Assembly (NCBI GenBank): GCA_023362775.1
Contig: JALMGJ010000006.1
Coordinates: forward strand, 13,624,001-13,688,000
Source of the DNA: Charina bottae
Taxonomy: Eukaryota > Chordata > Lepidosauria > Squamata > Charinaidae
Length of the DNA stretch: 64,000 bases
Direction: 5' to 3'
Part shown: positions 1-11,824 of the stretch, in pieces
Position numbering within the stretch: position 1 is the stretch's first letter
Layout of the letters: each line of letters opens with the position of its first letter
The notes under the pieces: generated by a model
The model's database searches: none
What the model was told of the DNA's origin: nothing
What the model saw: only the letters and a program-made list of their open reading frames with translations
Made by a program: the position numbers and the translations under genes

Positions 1-275
1 TCGGAGCTTCGAATCCCTAGCCCTGCGTGACGGAGTGAGCTCCCGCACTCGCCCCAGCTCTTGCCAACCTAGCAATTTGAAAGCATGCAAATGCAAGTAG
101 ATTAATAGGTACCACTTCGGTGGGAAGGTAACAGCGTTCTGCGCGTGTCATGCCGGCCACATGACCGTGGAAGCGTCTTCGGACAACGCTGGCTCTTCGG
201 CTAACAAACGGAGATGAGCACCGGCCCCTAGAGTCGGACACAACTGCACAAATGTGCGGGGGGAACCTTTACCTT
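1..275 (+). mobile_element. tRNA-derived SINE (family A), 5' truncated by the window edge
   Basis: The body and tail match four other copies in this window (8512-8845, 19777-20085, 59640-59956, 63551-63860). Shared landmarks are the GGTTCGAATCC-like B box near the start, the block GGTACCACTTCGGTGG, and the tail AGTCGGACACAACTG followed by GGGGGAACC. The tRNA-like head lies outside the window. The family name is not certain, so it is called family A here. Confidence 0.85.
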
Positions 276-1092
276 TAGGATTAGGAATAGGTTTGGGGTT
301 GAGCTAATCATGCACTCTAGGGTTGAGTGTCACCCTTTTCTTGATGGGATTGGATTCAACACATCATGTCCAGTAGGAGTCATGACTTTGTGACTCCAGC
401 ATCAGGTGGTTGGGGTAGGGATGTCATATCTGGTTAGGGTCATGACTTGGTGAGGTCTGCATCATGTGGTTCATTTACTTTGATGATGTCACTGATTCAA
501 CGAACAGATAAGCAACCGTTAAAGTTAATATACTGTACACTATGACTACTCCCATCTAAACACTATCCCAGGGTGACGTTGCTTAACTTTTTAAAACATC
601 AGCCACGGTCAGCTAGATGCTGCCAAGAATGGCAAGAATATGTATTGTGATCCATCTTGGGTGGCAGCCACTAACTGTCCCAACTGATCTCAAAAGACTA
701 AGCAAGTCCAGACCTGGTTAGTCTAGATGGCCACTGCAACTGCAGCACTCTCTACTCTAACGTCTTGAGAATGTCTCTGAAAGCCAGAGGATGTATCACT
801 CCATTATGACTACAGAGAATTGCAGGGAAATTAAAATACCATGTTAGCCACCAGGCGTTGCTACATTGTGGCAAAATATAAATGAAGCAAACAACAAGCA
901 AACAGAAAAATCAATAAAATGCGGGGGGGGGGTAGCACTGATTAGCTTTTGATGATTGCAAAAAGATAGAGAAGAAAAAGGGAAGAGAAATGGGGTGATG
1001 ATCTTGGATCAGGCTTTCAGGAAATGCCTCATAGTGTTCACTTCACAGTATAGTAATGGAATGGTGATAAGTGGGAACCTTCTGATCCTAAA
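276..1092. other. No gene recognised
   Basis: Apparently unique host sequence. It contains degenerate short direct repeats around TCATGACTTTGTGA and TCATGACTTGGTGA (about 380-460) and a short poly(G) run near 922. No ORF or repeat family could be supported. Confidence 0.5.
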
Positions 1093-1215
1093 CAGTATTG
1101 CTCAACTTTGGTGATTTCCAGGTGTGTGGACTTCAAATCCCAGAATTCGACAGCCAGCATGGCCATTGATGAGAATTCTGGGAGCTGAAGTCCACACACA
1201 AAAGTTGGAAACACT
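1093..1215. mobile_element. hAT-type foldback MITE (CAGTG...CACTG family), diverged
   Basis: The ends resemble the CAGTGTTTCTCAACCTTGG arms of the better preserved copies at 55774-55915 and 58751-58885. The interior carries the facing pair GTGTGGACTTCAAATCCCAG and CTGGGAGCTGAAGTCCACAC. No clean TSD remains. Confidence 0.7.
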
Positions 1216-2821
1216 GCTCTAGAAGGCCAATAGCTGACTGCATGGTTCTACTTCTCCAGGAACCCAGTACCAGGAAATAACAGCCTAAACTGGAACAGGC
1301 AGTGTGATTTCCCTGGATGTTGATGTACCCCATTGTGGACACTGTTAAAAGTACTGAGAATGTTTAGCCCTAAATCAGCAGACTACTGTAAATAAATACT
1401 AAACCATGTTAAGAAATAAGATATTAAAGAATGCATCTAAAGTATTCTGGTGTAAGATGATAATGATGATAATGAAAATAATTCCTTAGTCATTTGTGAG
1501 CTGAAATCCAACTTATAGTTAATGCGATGAATCCATGAGTCCAGTGGTTTCAACATTGTGTTGGCTTGTAGTTCTAGTTTGCTGCTTCCTAAAATATGCA
1601 CAGCTGCAAAGTTAAGTGTTTCTCCAGGGTGTTAGCATCTTGTTTGACAACAATATTTACAATGAGACTTTTGTTGCTTGCAAAATGAAACATGTGCTTA
1701 TATATCCCAGAGAAGAAGCCATTAAGAAACAGCTATTCCCCTGTCTGATGCATGGATGTCAGTCATTAAGTAACTTTCATTAATATTCATGCGGCTTATG
1801 TGCTACATTAACAGCAAGTAAAGATCAGGTTCTGGGTTGGCAATCCTTCAAGGCACGGGTGAGTTTGTGGCAGTGGGAGAGGCAGAGAGGAAAAAAACAT
1901 ATGATGTGCTGAAAAAGATCAGCATTTATTTTAAACCCAGGAGCCCAGAAATTATAATCTGTATTAAAAGCATATAACCAGCGAACAATAAGGGAACAAT
2001 AGGGATCTCCACTTGTTGGAGCTTGGAGGAGTGGGCTCACCACAGGCTCTGTAAATTATGAGGCTAAAAGCAATCAAACCTCTTAAACAGAGCTTTGAAG
2101 GTAGTACACAGAGATGGATTTTGCCTGGGGTAGGCTTATTAATTTTGCCAGTCAATCATCTCTGAACAAACAGATTTTGCAAGTTTTTGAAAGCCTTCCC
2201 CTAGCTAAAGAAACACCACACAAATGGTTTGACCAGAGATGGTAGTGAGATGAGAGGGTTCACCGTAAGCAATGATCAGTTTTCTGGCTCGGAGAAATGC
2301 CTCCAGCCTTGGTCATTTAATGTTGATCAGTTGCTGGGTTCTGTTTGCAGACAGGGCTAACAGAGAGAATTAGCTTCCAAGCTTTCCACTTACATTTGGG
2401 TCATACATTTTCTCAGAAGAAATATAGAGTAGTGATGTGATGTTGGGCAGTCAACGAATCCAGACTTTTCATTCCGTGTTCATTTTTCTCCTCTTTTTCA
2501 AGTATCTCTCTCCCAGTCAAGTAGGTAGGTAGGCAGATAGGTATCTTCCTTTCTCTCCTTCCTTCCACTCTTATTTTCTCTCTCCCATTCATTGGTCCAT
2601 CTCATATGTACATAGAAGCATTAATTTCATCAATCAGTTTTCTTTCTTATCACCCCATCCCATTACTTACCCATTCATTCATAAGTACACACATACAGGC
2701 CTGCATCTTATTTCCATTCATAGATCATCAGAGCATGGAACACCATCCCAATCCTTAAGCATTTGGCTTCTTGTGTCTCTAGCCTCCCTTCCTTGCTGAC
2801 AGTACTCTAGCCCAGTCTTTC
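1216..2821. other. No gene recognised
   Basis: AT-rich apparently unique sequence with small low-complexity patches, such as the CTTCC-rich region near 2545-2570. The short open frames here have no recognisable domain. Confidence 0.5.
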
Positions 2822-3085
2822 TGTCAGGCCCAGCCCAAGAACGACAAAGAATCAATCCAGCCAAACTTCAGTTCTTTATTTGCTCACACCGTATAGACAG
2901 AATCTTGCCAGACTAAAGCTACTCTTCCTAACCTAAGGGGAAATAGCCTGGGAAGGCTCTAGGGCAGGGCTACTCTGAACCTCTTAGTCTTCCCATGTTC
3001 CAGCTCCGGACTGTGTTTTCTCTGGTCTTGCTCCCCTCCTTGGAATGTGTTCCCTCCTTCCTGAGAACTAGCAGTGTTACTGAAG
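2822..3085. repeat. Interspersed repeat, possibly LTR-derived, copy 1
   Basis: It begins TGTCAGGCCCAGCCCAAGAA and is highly similar to 25155-25528. Both continue through an AACTTCAGTTCTTTATTTGC block and a CTTGGAATG...CCTCCTTCCTGAGAA block. The TG start and two-copy dispersal fit a solo LTR fragment, but no matching CA end, primer-binding site or internal region is visible, so the class is open. Confidence 0.55.
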
Positions 3086-3089
3086 TCCA

Positions 3090-3188
3090 TCACACTTTCT
3101 CAACCTTAGCAACTTTAAGATGTGTGGACTTCAAGTCCCAGAATTCTCTGGCCATGCATCTGAAAGTTGCTGAGGTTGAGAAGCACTG
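3090..3188. mobile_element. hAT-type foldback MITE, diverged copy
   Basis: Inverted arms TTCTCAACCTTAGCAACTTT and AAAGTTGCTGAGGTTGAGAA flank the family core GTGTGGACTTCAAGTCCCAG. It sits at the edge of the 2822-3085 repeat, so it may be nested in it. Confidence 0.7.
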
Positions 3189-3513
3189 GGCTAGCTCTCT
3201 CCCACCATGTCCGTTTTCTGCAATTGCTTTCTACAGCTTGCTCTGTTGCTTTCAACAGCAGAAGACAGGGAGTTTGGAGAAAACTGCCTAGACTTGGAGA
3301 GGGCCCAGGAGATCAGAAATCACAAGAGGAGGAGGGCTAGAAGGTTCCCAGTGCCCCCCAACCCCAGTGCTTGGCAAGATTGGTGCCAATAGTACCCCTG
3401 CCCTCAAGTATAGGAGGAGAAGACGTGACTGTGACCTTCTTAACTCACCCTGGAAATTAAGAGCCAATTGCTTGGCTCATTTGCATAGGCTCAAATGAAG
3501 GGATGTGCATGTG

Positions 3514-3514
<1 letters not shown>

Positions 3515-3548
<34 letters not shown>
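3515..3548. repeat. (AC)n microsatellite
   Basis: About 16 uninterrupted AC units. Confidence 0.95.
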
Positions 3549-3551
<3 letters not shown>

Positions 3552-3832
3552 TTTATTTTAAAAAATAATCTTGCCTCTTTATTTTAACCATCAAAACAGC
3601 ATTATCTATTACATGATTGGAAGGACACCCATTCTCCATTAATTACCCAAAGGTCTGGAAGAGCCCACCTCTCTCTCTTGCTGAACGAGCATTTGACCAC
3701 TGGAAATCCCCAAATCCTATTTAGAAATTTGGACTCCCCATACAGTACTAGTTTACATGCTTAATTCCTTTCCTTCCCATGGTTAAGCAAAAGGAATTAA
3801 ATGTTAAAGATTAGACAGATTGATATAGATGA

Positions 3833-3945
3833 TACAGATACAGACACAGACACAGACACAGACACAGACACAGACACAGATACAGATACTGATAGATGGT
3901 AGATGGTAGATGGTAGATGGTAGATGGTAGATGACAGATGATAGA
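3833..3945. repeat. Compound microsatellite (ACAGAC)n then (TAGATGG)n
   Basis: About nine hexamer units are followed by about six heptamer units. Open frames over this tract are low-complexity artefacts. Confidence 0.9.
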
Positions 3946-4087
3946 TATGTAATACACAAGAAAAGTATTTTTTTCTATGGGAGTTGTTTTTTCTTCTTCT
4001 TTCCTCCCCCTTCCCTTTTGCATGTACTAAAACAGCTTTATCCCAAAATTCATCATGAAATGTAATTTGGATGCTGAGAAGGGGTCG

Positions 4088-4212
4088 ATCTCTCCCTCTC
4101 CCTCTCCCTCTCCCTCTCCCTCTCCCTCTCCCTCTCCCTCTCCCTCTCCCTCTCCCTCTCCCTCTCCCTATCCCTATCCCTATCCCTATCCCTATCCCTC
4201 TCCCTCTCCCCC
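4088..4212. repeat. (CCCTCT)n / (CCCTAT)n microsatellite
   Basis: About 20 hexamer units with a block of CCCTAT variants near 4165-4197. The Ser-Pro and Arg-Glu repeat ORFs on the two strands are translations of the tract. Confidence 0.95.
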
Positions 4213-5202
4213 CGCCCCACCCTCCAGTTTGACAGCTCCTGGCTTCGACTGCCCTTCACCATAAAAACTCTGTTCATATGGGCATTGCATTGCTTTTTAA
4301 TAGAATGTCAGCCTGGAAAAACCTTGATGACTAAGATGGATTAGGCCACTCCCGACCCACCGACGGAGCTGTATGGTTTGCATGCATCTCTTAGGAAGCT
4401 TTGATAATAGTTGCATTGATTCCTTAATGAGTGTGCAGCTCACAAATGGCTGGTTTTTATGCTGGGCGCCTGCAGGAGCAAAGCTCTGGGGTTTCCCACA
4501 GGTCCATGGCTTATTTCTTTCTCCATTCCCAGGAGCAACTCACTGGCTGCTGAAATGGGGGAAGATGCTTCCCTTCACCAAAGAAGAAAAAATTAACACT
4601 CATGCATTGCAGAGAAAGAGAAGAACAAAGGAGGAGACTGAAAGTGAAATGCGCCATGTCTTAGCTCATAAATACAAATCAGGAACTGTGGGAGAAGCAA
4701 GTTCCTGAGCATGCAGAATTAGAACAAATTATTTGCTTATACTACTTTCAGAGAACGTTTCTATCTGCCAAGGAGCTTCTGTACAGTATGAAGAATTGCG
4801 GGGGGGGGGGGCATCTGCCCACATTTCATGTGGCTCTGAGCATCATTCAGCCTTCCAGAGGTAGCCTGTGGACCCCGTCTCTGGGAATAACCCTTTCTTC
4901 TGTTATGTGCACAGTTTGTTTGGGAAAGAGAGAGATGCCAGGTTGAGAAAATGTGGGGTGAGACAAAGAGATTGGAAAGAAAATGGAGTGAAAGGAATAA
5001 TCAGTGAATGCTGTGAGTTAAAGACTTGACTAACTTAACTTGCCTCTGGCTGAACAAATCTAAAGTAGCTAAAGTAGTTTTCAGACTAAGTTCTCTCATG
5101 AGCTAACGGAAAAGGTCAATCTTACTTACTTACTTACTTTAGAACATGTGCAAATCACCTGTCTTCAGGTTCTGAGTGGTGTACAAAGTAATAAGAAACT
5201 GT
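4213..5202. other. No gene recognised
   Basis: A 111-codon open frame at 4373-4708 has no recognisable domain and no splice context I could support. A poly(G) run lies near 4800 and (TTAC)n near 5121-5139. Confidence 0.5.
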
Positions 5203-5214
5203 TAAAACAGACAT

Positions 5215-5923
5215 TTGTTGTTGTTGTTGTTCAGTCATTTAGTCGTGTCCGACTCTTCGTGACCTCATGGACCATAGCACGCCAGGCCTTCCTGTCCTCC
5301 ACTGTCTCTCGGAGTTTACTCAGATTCATGTTCATTACATCAGTGATGCTATCTAACCATCTCATCCTCTGCCATCCCCTTCTCCTTTGGCCTTCAGTCT
5401 TTCCCAGCATCAGGGTCTTTTCCAGTGAGTCCTCTCTTCGCATTAGGTGGCCAAAGTATTTGAGCTTCAGCTTCAGCATCTGTCCTTCCAATGAGCAGTC
5501 AGGGTTGATTTCCTTTAGGATTGACTGGTTTGACCTCCTTGCAGTCCAAGGGACTCTCAAGAGTCTTCTCCAGCACCACAGTTCAAAAGCATCAATTCTT
5601 CGGCGCTCAGCCTTCCTTATGGTCCAACTCTCACAGCCATACATTACTACTGGAAAAACCATAGCTTTAACTATACGGACCTTTGTCGGCAAGGTGATGT
5701 CTCTGCTTTTTAATATGCTGTCTAGGTTTGCCATAGCTTTCCTCCCAAGGAGCAAGCGTCTTTTAATTTCATGGCTGCAGTCACCGTCTGCGGTGATCTT
5801 GGAGCCCAAGAAAATAAAATCTGTCACTGCTTCCATTTCTTCCCCTTCTATTTGCCAGGGAGTGATGGGACCAGATGCCATGATCTGGGTTTTTTTTAAT
5901 GTTGAGTTTCAAGCCATAAAACA
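5215..5923 (-). mobile_element. 5'-truncated BovB-type RTE LINE with target-site duplication
   Basis: On the minus strand 5231-5881 encodes about 216 residues of the C-terminal part of a BovB-type reverse transcriptase, with the family strings LLLGRKAMANLDSILKSRDI, YGCESWTIRKAERRRIDAFE and YFGHLMRREDSLEKTLMLGK. The reading frame is still open. The 3' end is the (TTG/CAA)n tail at 5215-5231. The insertion is bounded by a 12-bp duplication, TAAAACAGACAT, at 5203-5214 and 5924-5935. It lacks the endonuclease and the RT core, so it is immobile. It is a different subfamily from the copies at 12.8, 42.9, 49.2 and 61.3 kb. Confidence 0.92.
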
Positions 5924-5935
5924 TAAAACAGACAT

Positions 5936-6244
5936 AAGCATAAGCATAAAGAGAACTTGATGGCCATTCTAAGTCTTCATCTTAGGCCATTGGAAAGGAA
6001 TGTCGTTAAGCAGCTACAGAAATGTCAGAAGGGTTAGGAGCCATGTGTTCCCCTGGGAGCAGCATGTTTCACAGTCTGGAGGCTGCTACAGAAGAGGTGT
6101 GCCTTTTGGTCCACACCTCTCTTACTTCACCTGAGAGTGAGATGTTCATCAAGCCTTCCCTTGACGGCTGGACCAGATTGGCAGAGTCACTTTTAGTATG
6201 GCAGCCACAGAGGTAACCCCGAGCCACACCGCTTTATAGGTAAT
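5936..6244. other. No gene recognised
   Basis: A 64-codon ORF (6022-6216) has no recognisable features. Confidence 0.4.
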
Positions 6245-6254
6245 AAATTGAATT

Positions 6255-6485
6255 TGGTTGTTTTTGTGCCTTCAAGTCAGTGACTCCTGGTGACTGCATG
6301 GACATGTCCCTGCAGTTTTCTTGGCAAGATTTTGAATGTAGTTTGCCACTGCTTTCTTCCTAGGGCTGAGAGAGAGTGACTGGCCCAAGGTCACCCAGCT
6401 GGCTTCGTTCCTAAGATGGGACTAGAACTCACAGTCTCCTGGTTTCTAGCCTGGTGCCTTAACTGCTACACCAAACTGGCTCTCT
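6255..6485 (-). mobile_element. tRNA-derived SINE (family B, Sauria/Squam-like) with TSD
   Basis: Read on the minus strand it has the head CCAGTTTGGTGTAGCAGTTA, a GTTCTAGTCCC-type B box, the core CTGGGTGACCTTGGGCCAGT and a tail ending in GACTTGAAGGCAC. A 10-bp duplication AAATTGAATT flanks it (6245-6254 and 6486-6495). Head and tail resemble the squamate SINEs known to use BovB machinery. Confidence 0.88.
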
Positions 6486-6495
6486 AAATTGAATT

Positions 6496-7119
6496 GGGCC
6501 CTTTCAATTGGGCCCAGATGCCTACTGGTGATCAGTGCAGCCATAACTCCACTCTAATGGGTTTCCATGGCTATGAATCTGGCTCCTGTGTCTGTTCCAG
6601 TTACAGCATCTAAATAGTCTTCAAAGCAGCCCCACCAAGGGTTGCTCCTTGGTGTTAAGCAACGTTGGGACAGAACCCCTTATTGGTCTACATACTGAGC
6701 AACCCCAGGTAGTACATTTTAAGCTACATTATTAAAGTTACCATACAGGAGGTGAGTCTCCAACCCCCTGCAGAAAATGGCCTCTTTTTGTAGTTCTGGA
6801 GGTTTTAGGGTACGAAAGGGCTGCTTTAAATGTCATCATCCATGTCACGCCCTCGCCTTCCCAAACTTGAAAAATTTGAGGAACACTTTCGCCCTTCCTG
6901 CTCTGTGAAGATGCTCTGGATGCCACAAAATACGTTGGGGACACTGGGTAGCCAACAGGCAGCAGGTTGCCCATCCTGGCACTGGTATTTGAGGAGAGTG
7001 GCAGAGATGTGGAGAGGAAGTTTTGCAGCTAACATTTTATCTAATGCCTCAGTGATGCAGCATCTCATGGGACACTCCCATCTCAGCGGAGCCGCCACCC
7101 TGAGGACAATATAAGTACC
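6496..7119. other. No gene recognised
   Basis: Overlapping 78-104-codon frames on both strands around 6738-7140 have no recognisable domain and look fortuitous. Confidence 0.4.
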
Positions 7120-7127
7120 TGCTAGTG

Positions 7128-7330
7128 CAGAGCTTTCCAAACTCTGTGTCGGGACACGTTAGTGTGTCGGCTGCAGTGTCTGGGTGTGTCACGGCTGCTG
7201 CTGCCTCCGAGCCCTGCCAGGATTCCGCGCAGGCCCTAGTGCCTACCTTGTGCCCTGCTGTAAGAGTGTGTCGCGAAATGATGCATGTCTAAAAAGTGTG
7301 TCACCAACATGAAAAGTTTGGAAAGCTCTG
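7128..7330. mobile_element. hAT-type MITE, CAGAGCTTTCCAAACT family, perfect 8-bp TSD
   Basis: Terminal inverted repeats CAGAGCTTTCCAAACT and AGTTTGGAAAGCTCTG bound the element. The flanking duplication TGCTAGTG is perfect (7120-7127 and 7331-7338), and 8 bp is the hAT signature. The interior has TGTGTCG motifs shared with the relative at 47600-47962. There is no transposase ORF. Confidence 0.92.
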
Positions 7331-7338
7331 TGCTAGTG

Positions 7339-8511
7339 TGTGGGGGGCACCTCTTCTGAATGGGAGAAAAATGCACTAAGGCTGAGAAAAGCCATTTCTG
7401 TTCAAGTTAGGAGGATAGGTTTGCTAGCCATTCAGTCTCTTGATTTAATTATTTTAAATTTCCACTGTTTCCCATGTTTAAATTTCTCCTTAAGTTTTTG
7501 GAAACTTACCATTGACATATGCTGTGATCTTAGCGCTGCCTAAATCTTCTTGTGGAAGGATTTTCCCCCCTCTTTTAAAAAAGCCAAAAATACTTTAGCT
7601 GTTGAGTCAGTAACATTCAATCACTTTTCTCCAAGCCCATAACTTTTCCCTTCTTTTGTGAACTGAATTCTTATGATTAAGTTCAAGGTCTTTAATGTTG
7701 TCCTGGCTTCCTTTTTTTACAATATGGTTTTGTTCTGACTTTCACAATATATCAGAAGTTATTAAGTGGTGTCCGTTATTGATTCCAGAAGATATTTTTT
7801 TCCTGGGGGTGATAATTCATCCTTTATGGGTTAGAACTACAGGTCCCTGACAGATCACAGTCAGCTTCAACTTGCAAGTTAAATATAAATTAAGATGCTA
7901 CTTTGGAAATGGGACCTTTCTGTTTGCTGCAAGTTACAGAACACTGGCCAGAAAGTATGGCTCTGTCCAAGATGCTTTGTCTACCTACCTTCTTTTTACA
8001 AATTTCGTGCTGGAAGAGATCAGAGATGGCGGATAAACCCAGAAGAGGGGATAGAGATCTTGATGGCAAGGCAGAGAAAAGGAAACTATGGCAAGATTTG
8101 TGGTTGGCATTTCTCCCACTCCTCCCTACAAAAGGTGTCCACATTTTTTATTTCTCTGTGTTTGTATCTGCTCTTGAATCCTGAGCAAATATTTCCAGTA
8201 CAGTGCTCATGGGCACTTCTCCAATGGCATCCATGGGACCCTCAAATTATATATCTTAAAAAATGTTTAATGCAAGATTGTAGATTTCACCCAAAATTGA
8301 GATTCTGGGCATGAACCTCAAAGTCTCATGAGGTTTCAAGGTAAAATCTCAGGAGATTTAATATTGGGAGGGGTTGAGGCCGCACTGGACAGATGAAGAT
8401 TTCTGGTTGGGCCAGAGTTCCCCCCTCTCCGCTAAGCTTTTAGGAAAGGCTTCTTTGTGGGGTAGGGGTGTTTTATATTATTTTAAGGCTATGTTAAGCC
8501 TATTAACATAA
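7339..8511. other. No gene recognised
   Basis: Open frames of 84-139 codons at 7890-8314 overlap on both strands and show no domain. The rest is AT-rich apparently unique sequence. Confidence 0.4.
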
Positions 8512-8845
8512 GGGGCGTGGTGGCTCAGCGGGTAAGACGCCAGGCTTGTTGATCGGAAGATCGCAAGTTCGGAGGTTCGAATCCCTAGCCCTGCGTGCGG
8601 AGTGAGCTCCCACACTCGCCCCAGCTCTTGCCAACCTAGCAATTCGAAAGCATGCAAATGCAAGTAGATTAATAGGTACCACTTCGGTGGGTAGGTAACA
8701 GCGTTCCGTGCGCGTCATGCTGGCCACATGACCATGGAAGCGTCTTCGGACAATGCTGGCTCTTCGGCTAAGAAATGGAGATGAGCACCGGCCCCTAGAG
8801 TCGGACACGACTGTACAGATGTGCGGGGGGAACCTTTACCTTTTT
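8512..8845 (+). mobile_element. Full-length tRNA-derived SINE (family A)
   Basis: It starts GGGGCGTGGTGGCTCAGCGG, a tRNA-like A box, and has the B box GGTTCGAATCC at about 8573. The body follows with GGTACCACTTCGGTGG, and the tail AGTCGGACACGACTG then GGGGGAACCTTTACC. This is the best full-length reference for the family in the window. Confidence 0.92.
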
Positions 8846-10879
8846 TAAAAGCCTATTTTAGGGTTCCCATTCCAGATTTCATATATTTCCAAAGGGCTAA
8901 AAACCACACCACTGATTTTTCTTTTTTTAAATCAAGAATAGCCAGAGGAGGATTCCACACAAGCAAAAAATGAGTTTGGAGACCATGTGTGGCCCTGGGG
9001 GTACAAGTTGCCTACTTGTCCTCTGGCAAGAAAAGACACACCTAATGGCTGGGTGGCTGGACAGAGAGAGGGAGAGATGTCCTTCTGTGAGACAAAGAGA
9101 AAGAAATAACTTTATAGCAGGAGAAAGCAACCTATAGGCTTCATACAGATCCCCAGCACCCATTTGCAGCCTCCAGATCTCCCATTAAGCAGGGCAGACA
9201 ATGAGGACCCTTTTTGTAGTGGGGTGGGGGAATGGCAAGTCTCAAGAAATTTACTTGGGGTCTGACCCCTGAAACAAGGAAAAGAAGAATCTGAAAATTT
9301 TGGTCATGCTACTCTGCTGATATTACAGCATCACTGGCCACCAGGGAAAGTACAAACAGAAAATTGATCAACAGCCCCCCCCCCAAAATTGCCCATTCTT
9401 GGTTTATATCAAGAAGAAAGGTTCTATGACACTGTTTATTCAGTTTGTATAAAACCTAAAAGGGGAAACAAGGCATGAGTGCACATACAGTGGTTCTCAC
9501 CCTCTCTTTTCCATGCCCCACCCGAGCGATGCATTGCATTGGTCGTCCTTACCTGCTCTTTTATCGATTTGCAAGACTTCAGTTTCCATGATCTCAGTAG
9601 GCATCACCAGGGATGATCGGAGTTTTAGCACACATGGAAGGCGCTTGGCTAAAAAGAGCCGAATTTGACCCAATGTGTCAAAGGCGAGCAAGCGAGTTGC
9701 TGCTCCAGGTTCCCCTAGAGCTTTGGAAGTGTTTTGAAAGGAATTCTTCTCGGTACCCTTTAAGCCACTTTGAATCTCTCTGTTTAGATTCATCTGAGAA
9801 ATATGGGGCAAAGAATTGATTTTGGCTTAGAGAAAATTGAAATCCCACAATGTTGATCTCCCACGATGACACAGTTTTCTCTGTAATCAGCCGATTTTGA
9901 AAGTCTGTGCCTAATCAAAGTAACGGCTTGCTAAGGAAACTTAATCCAGTTACCAAATAGTAATAAAAGTCAAAAGGAACTTGAACATTTCTTCCCAGGA
10001 ATTTGTTTGAAATGCCCCACGCTTGTTGAATTTGCTGGGCTCTAGCCTCTTTGCAATAAAGCAAACCTGTGCATTGTATTCCAATGGGCTCACTCTCTAA
10101 TAACTGTGCAAAGGTTTTCCATGTTCTAGTGCCATTTCACACATGCCCTTACTCTGTTCAGTGTCTTTCATGACATGAGGCTGAGTAACCTCTAACACTG
10201 TTAGCCAAACAAGTGAAATGTTGCCATTACAAACCCAGCAAGGTGCAGGGAAACGCTGTAGTGCAGTTCAATTGCAGAACTCAAGGGTGTCAAAGGTCCA
10301 GTTCCCTGCATCTCCAAGTAAAAATGGCAGAAACTCCTGTCTGATCCTGTAACTAGAGCTAGATGGAACCATTAACTGAATCTGGGATCCCCAGCCTAGT
10401 TCCAGGGGATCGAAAGTCACCAACATTTCTTTCGGAATCTTTCATGTTCTTATTTTTTTAAATTAATTTTTATTAAAGAAATGTTTACAGAATAAAAACA
10501 GTTAAAGGGAAAATAAAAATAAAGGAAAGTAAAAGAAAAGTGGTAAGAAAAGAATAGAGAAATGAAAGAGAAAGGAGAGAAACAGAAAAACAAAGAGAAA
10601 AGGGGAAAAAAGACAAAACATAAAGAAATGACTTCCAATCTTCTTTACAGCAGTTATAAATGTGTTTGAGTTTTATCCTCTCAGAACCTTGTTCTCAAAG
10701 GCACCTGTTTTAAGGAAGCTGGCACAGTGTAATGCCACTGTATTTCTACAAATGCTTATTTTCAGGGAATGGAACAGGAATCTATGCTCCTCTGTGTGTT
10801 TGTAAACCTGAAGTGAAATGAATAATTCAGTTGAAAATTGACACATTTTCAACCTGTCAAAGTATTTTAATTTTTTATT
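8846..10879. other. No gene recognised; includes an L1-like A-rich tail
   Basis: Mostly apparently unique sequence. Around 10448-10660 an A-rich stretch (AAAAT/AAAGG) followed by GAAATGACTTCCAATCTTCT resembles, in reverse, the 3' ends of the L1-like pieces at 19.5 and 46.8 kb. Short ORFs at 9497-9872 have no recognisable domain. Confidence 0.45.
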
Positions 10880-11325
10880 TATTTTTAGGGGTTTTTTTTA
10901 TCCCACCTTTATTTTTTTTTATTAATAAGGTGGGGAACATACCTAATACTCCTTCCTCCTCCTATTTTCCCCACAACAACAATCCTGTGAGGTGAATTGG
11001 GCTGAGAGAGTATGACTGGCCCAAGGTCACCCAGCCGGCTTTCACGCCTAAGGCGGGACTAGAACTCTCAGTCTCCTGGTTTCCCATTGGCTCATTCCTA
11101 GGGCTGAGAGAGTATGACTGGCCCAAGGTCACCCAGCCAGCTTTCATGCCTAAGGCAGGACTAGAACTCTGTCTCCTGGTTTGCCATTGGCTCCTTCCTA
11201 GGGCTTAGAGACAGGGACTGGCCCAAGGTGACCCAGCCGGCTTTCATGCCTAAGGTGGGACTAGACCTCGCAGTCTCCTGGTTTCTAGGCTGGTGCCTTC
11301 ACCACTAGACCAAACAATACTCCAA
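10880..11325 (-). mobile_element. tRNA-derived SINE (family B) with internally triplicated core
   Basis: The 3' end (minus strand) lies near 10895-10960 (AATAAAGGTGGGATAA-like). The head, TTTGGTCTAGTGGTGAAGGC, is near 11295-11315. The core plus B-box segment occurs three times in tandem at 10999-11100, 11101-11200 and 11201-11288, each with TGACTGGCCCAAGGTCACCC or close variants, AGTCTCCTGGTTT and GGGACTAGA. Ordinary copies such as 62398-62632 carry it once. Confidence 0.88.
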
Positions 11326-11754
11326 AAAGTATATCAACGGACAAATTACATCATGTGTGTCAGAGAGTAAAAGCTATATATTTACTTAACATATATTTTA
11401 TATCTTGCTCTTCTTCAGGAGTTCTTGAGACCTTTAGCAAAGGACAAAATGAATGCATAATTAGCAATACGAATTGTGAGGGCATCCTAGAGTTGAGCTT
11501 GACTCCTCGTGATTCCACCCATGCAGTGTTATAGCTGTGCTTTGCCACAGTTGTCACCTTCCAGGAATCAATCTTCCTTCCTCCCTCCATCCCTGGATTT
11601 TGTAGCCTACACAGCAATCCTGAAATTCCCCCATCACCTTCTAAACAGGGCTAATCCTGCTTAATTTCTAAGATGTGCTGCCATCTGCTGCCCCTCTTAA
11701 AGCAACACAGAAATGCAAATATGGAAACAGCTGCAGCAGCTGCCACCAAAAGAG

Positions 11755-11756
<2 letters not shown>
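11326..11756. other. No gene recognised
   Basis: Apparently unique sequence. The open frame crossing the GA tract is a low-complexity artefact. Confidence 0.4.

Positions 11757-11819
<63 letters not shown>
11757..11819. repeat. (AG)n microsatellite
   Basis: About 30 uninterrupted AG units. Confidence 0.95.

Positions 11820-11824
<5 letters not shown>

Noticed and set aside
4053..4277. Arg-Glu and Ser-Pro repeat ORFs on opposite strands
   Set aside because: Direct translations of the (CCCTCT)n microsatellite.
5148..5960. 270-codon plus-strand frame as a gene
   Set aside because: It is antisense to the BovB RT frame and follows its open structure.
8512..8600. Functional tRNA gene
   Set aside because: A and B boxes are present, but the sequence continues into a SINE body repeated at four other places, and no full cloverleaf could be drawn.
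10999..11288. CRISPR-like direct repeats
   Set aside because: The three units are adjacent copies of a SINE core with no spacers; nothing in the window fits a CRISPR array.
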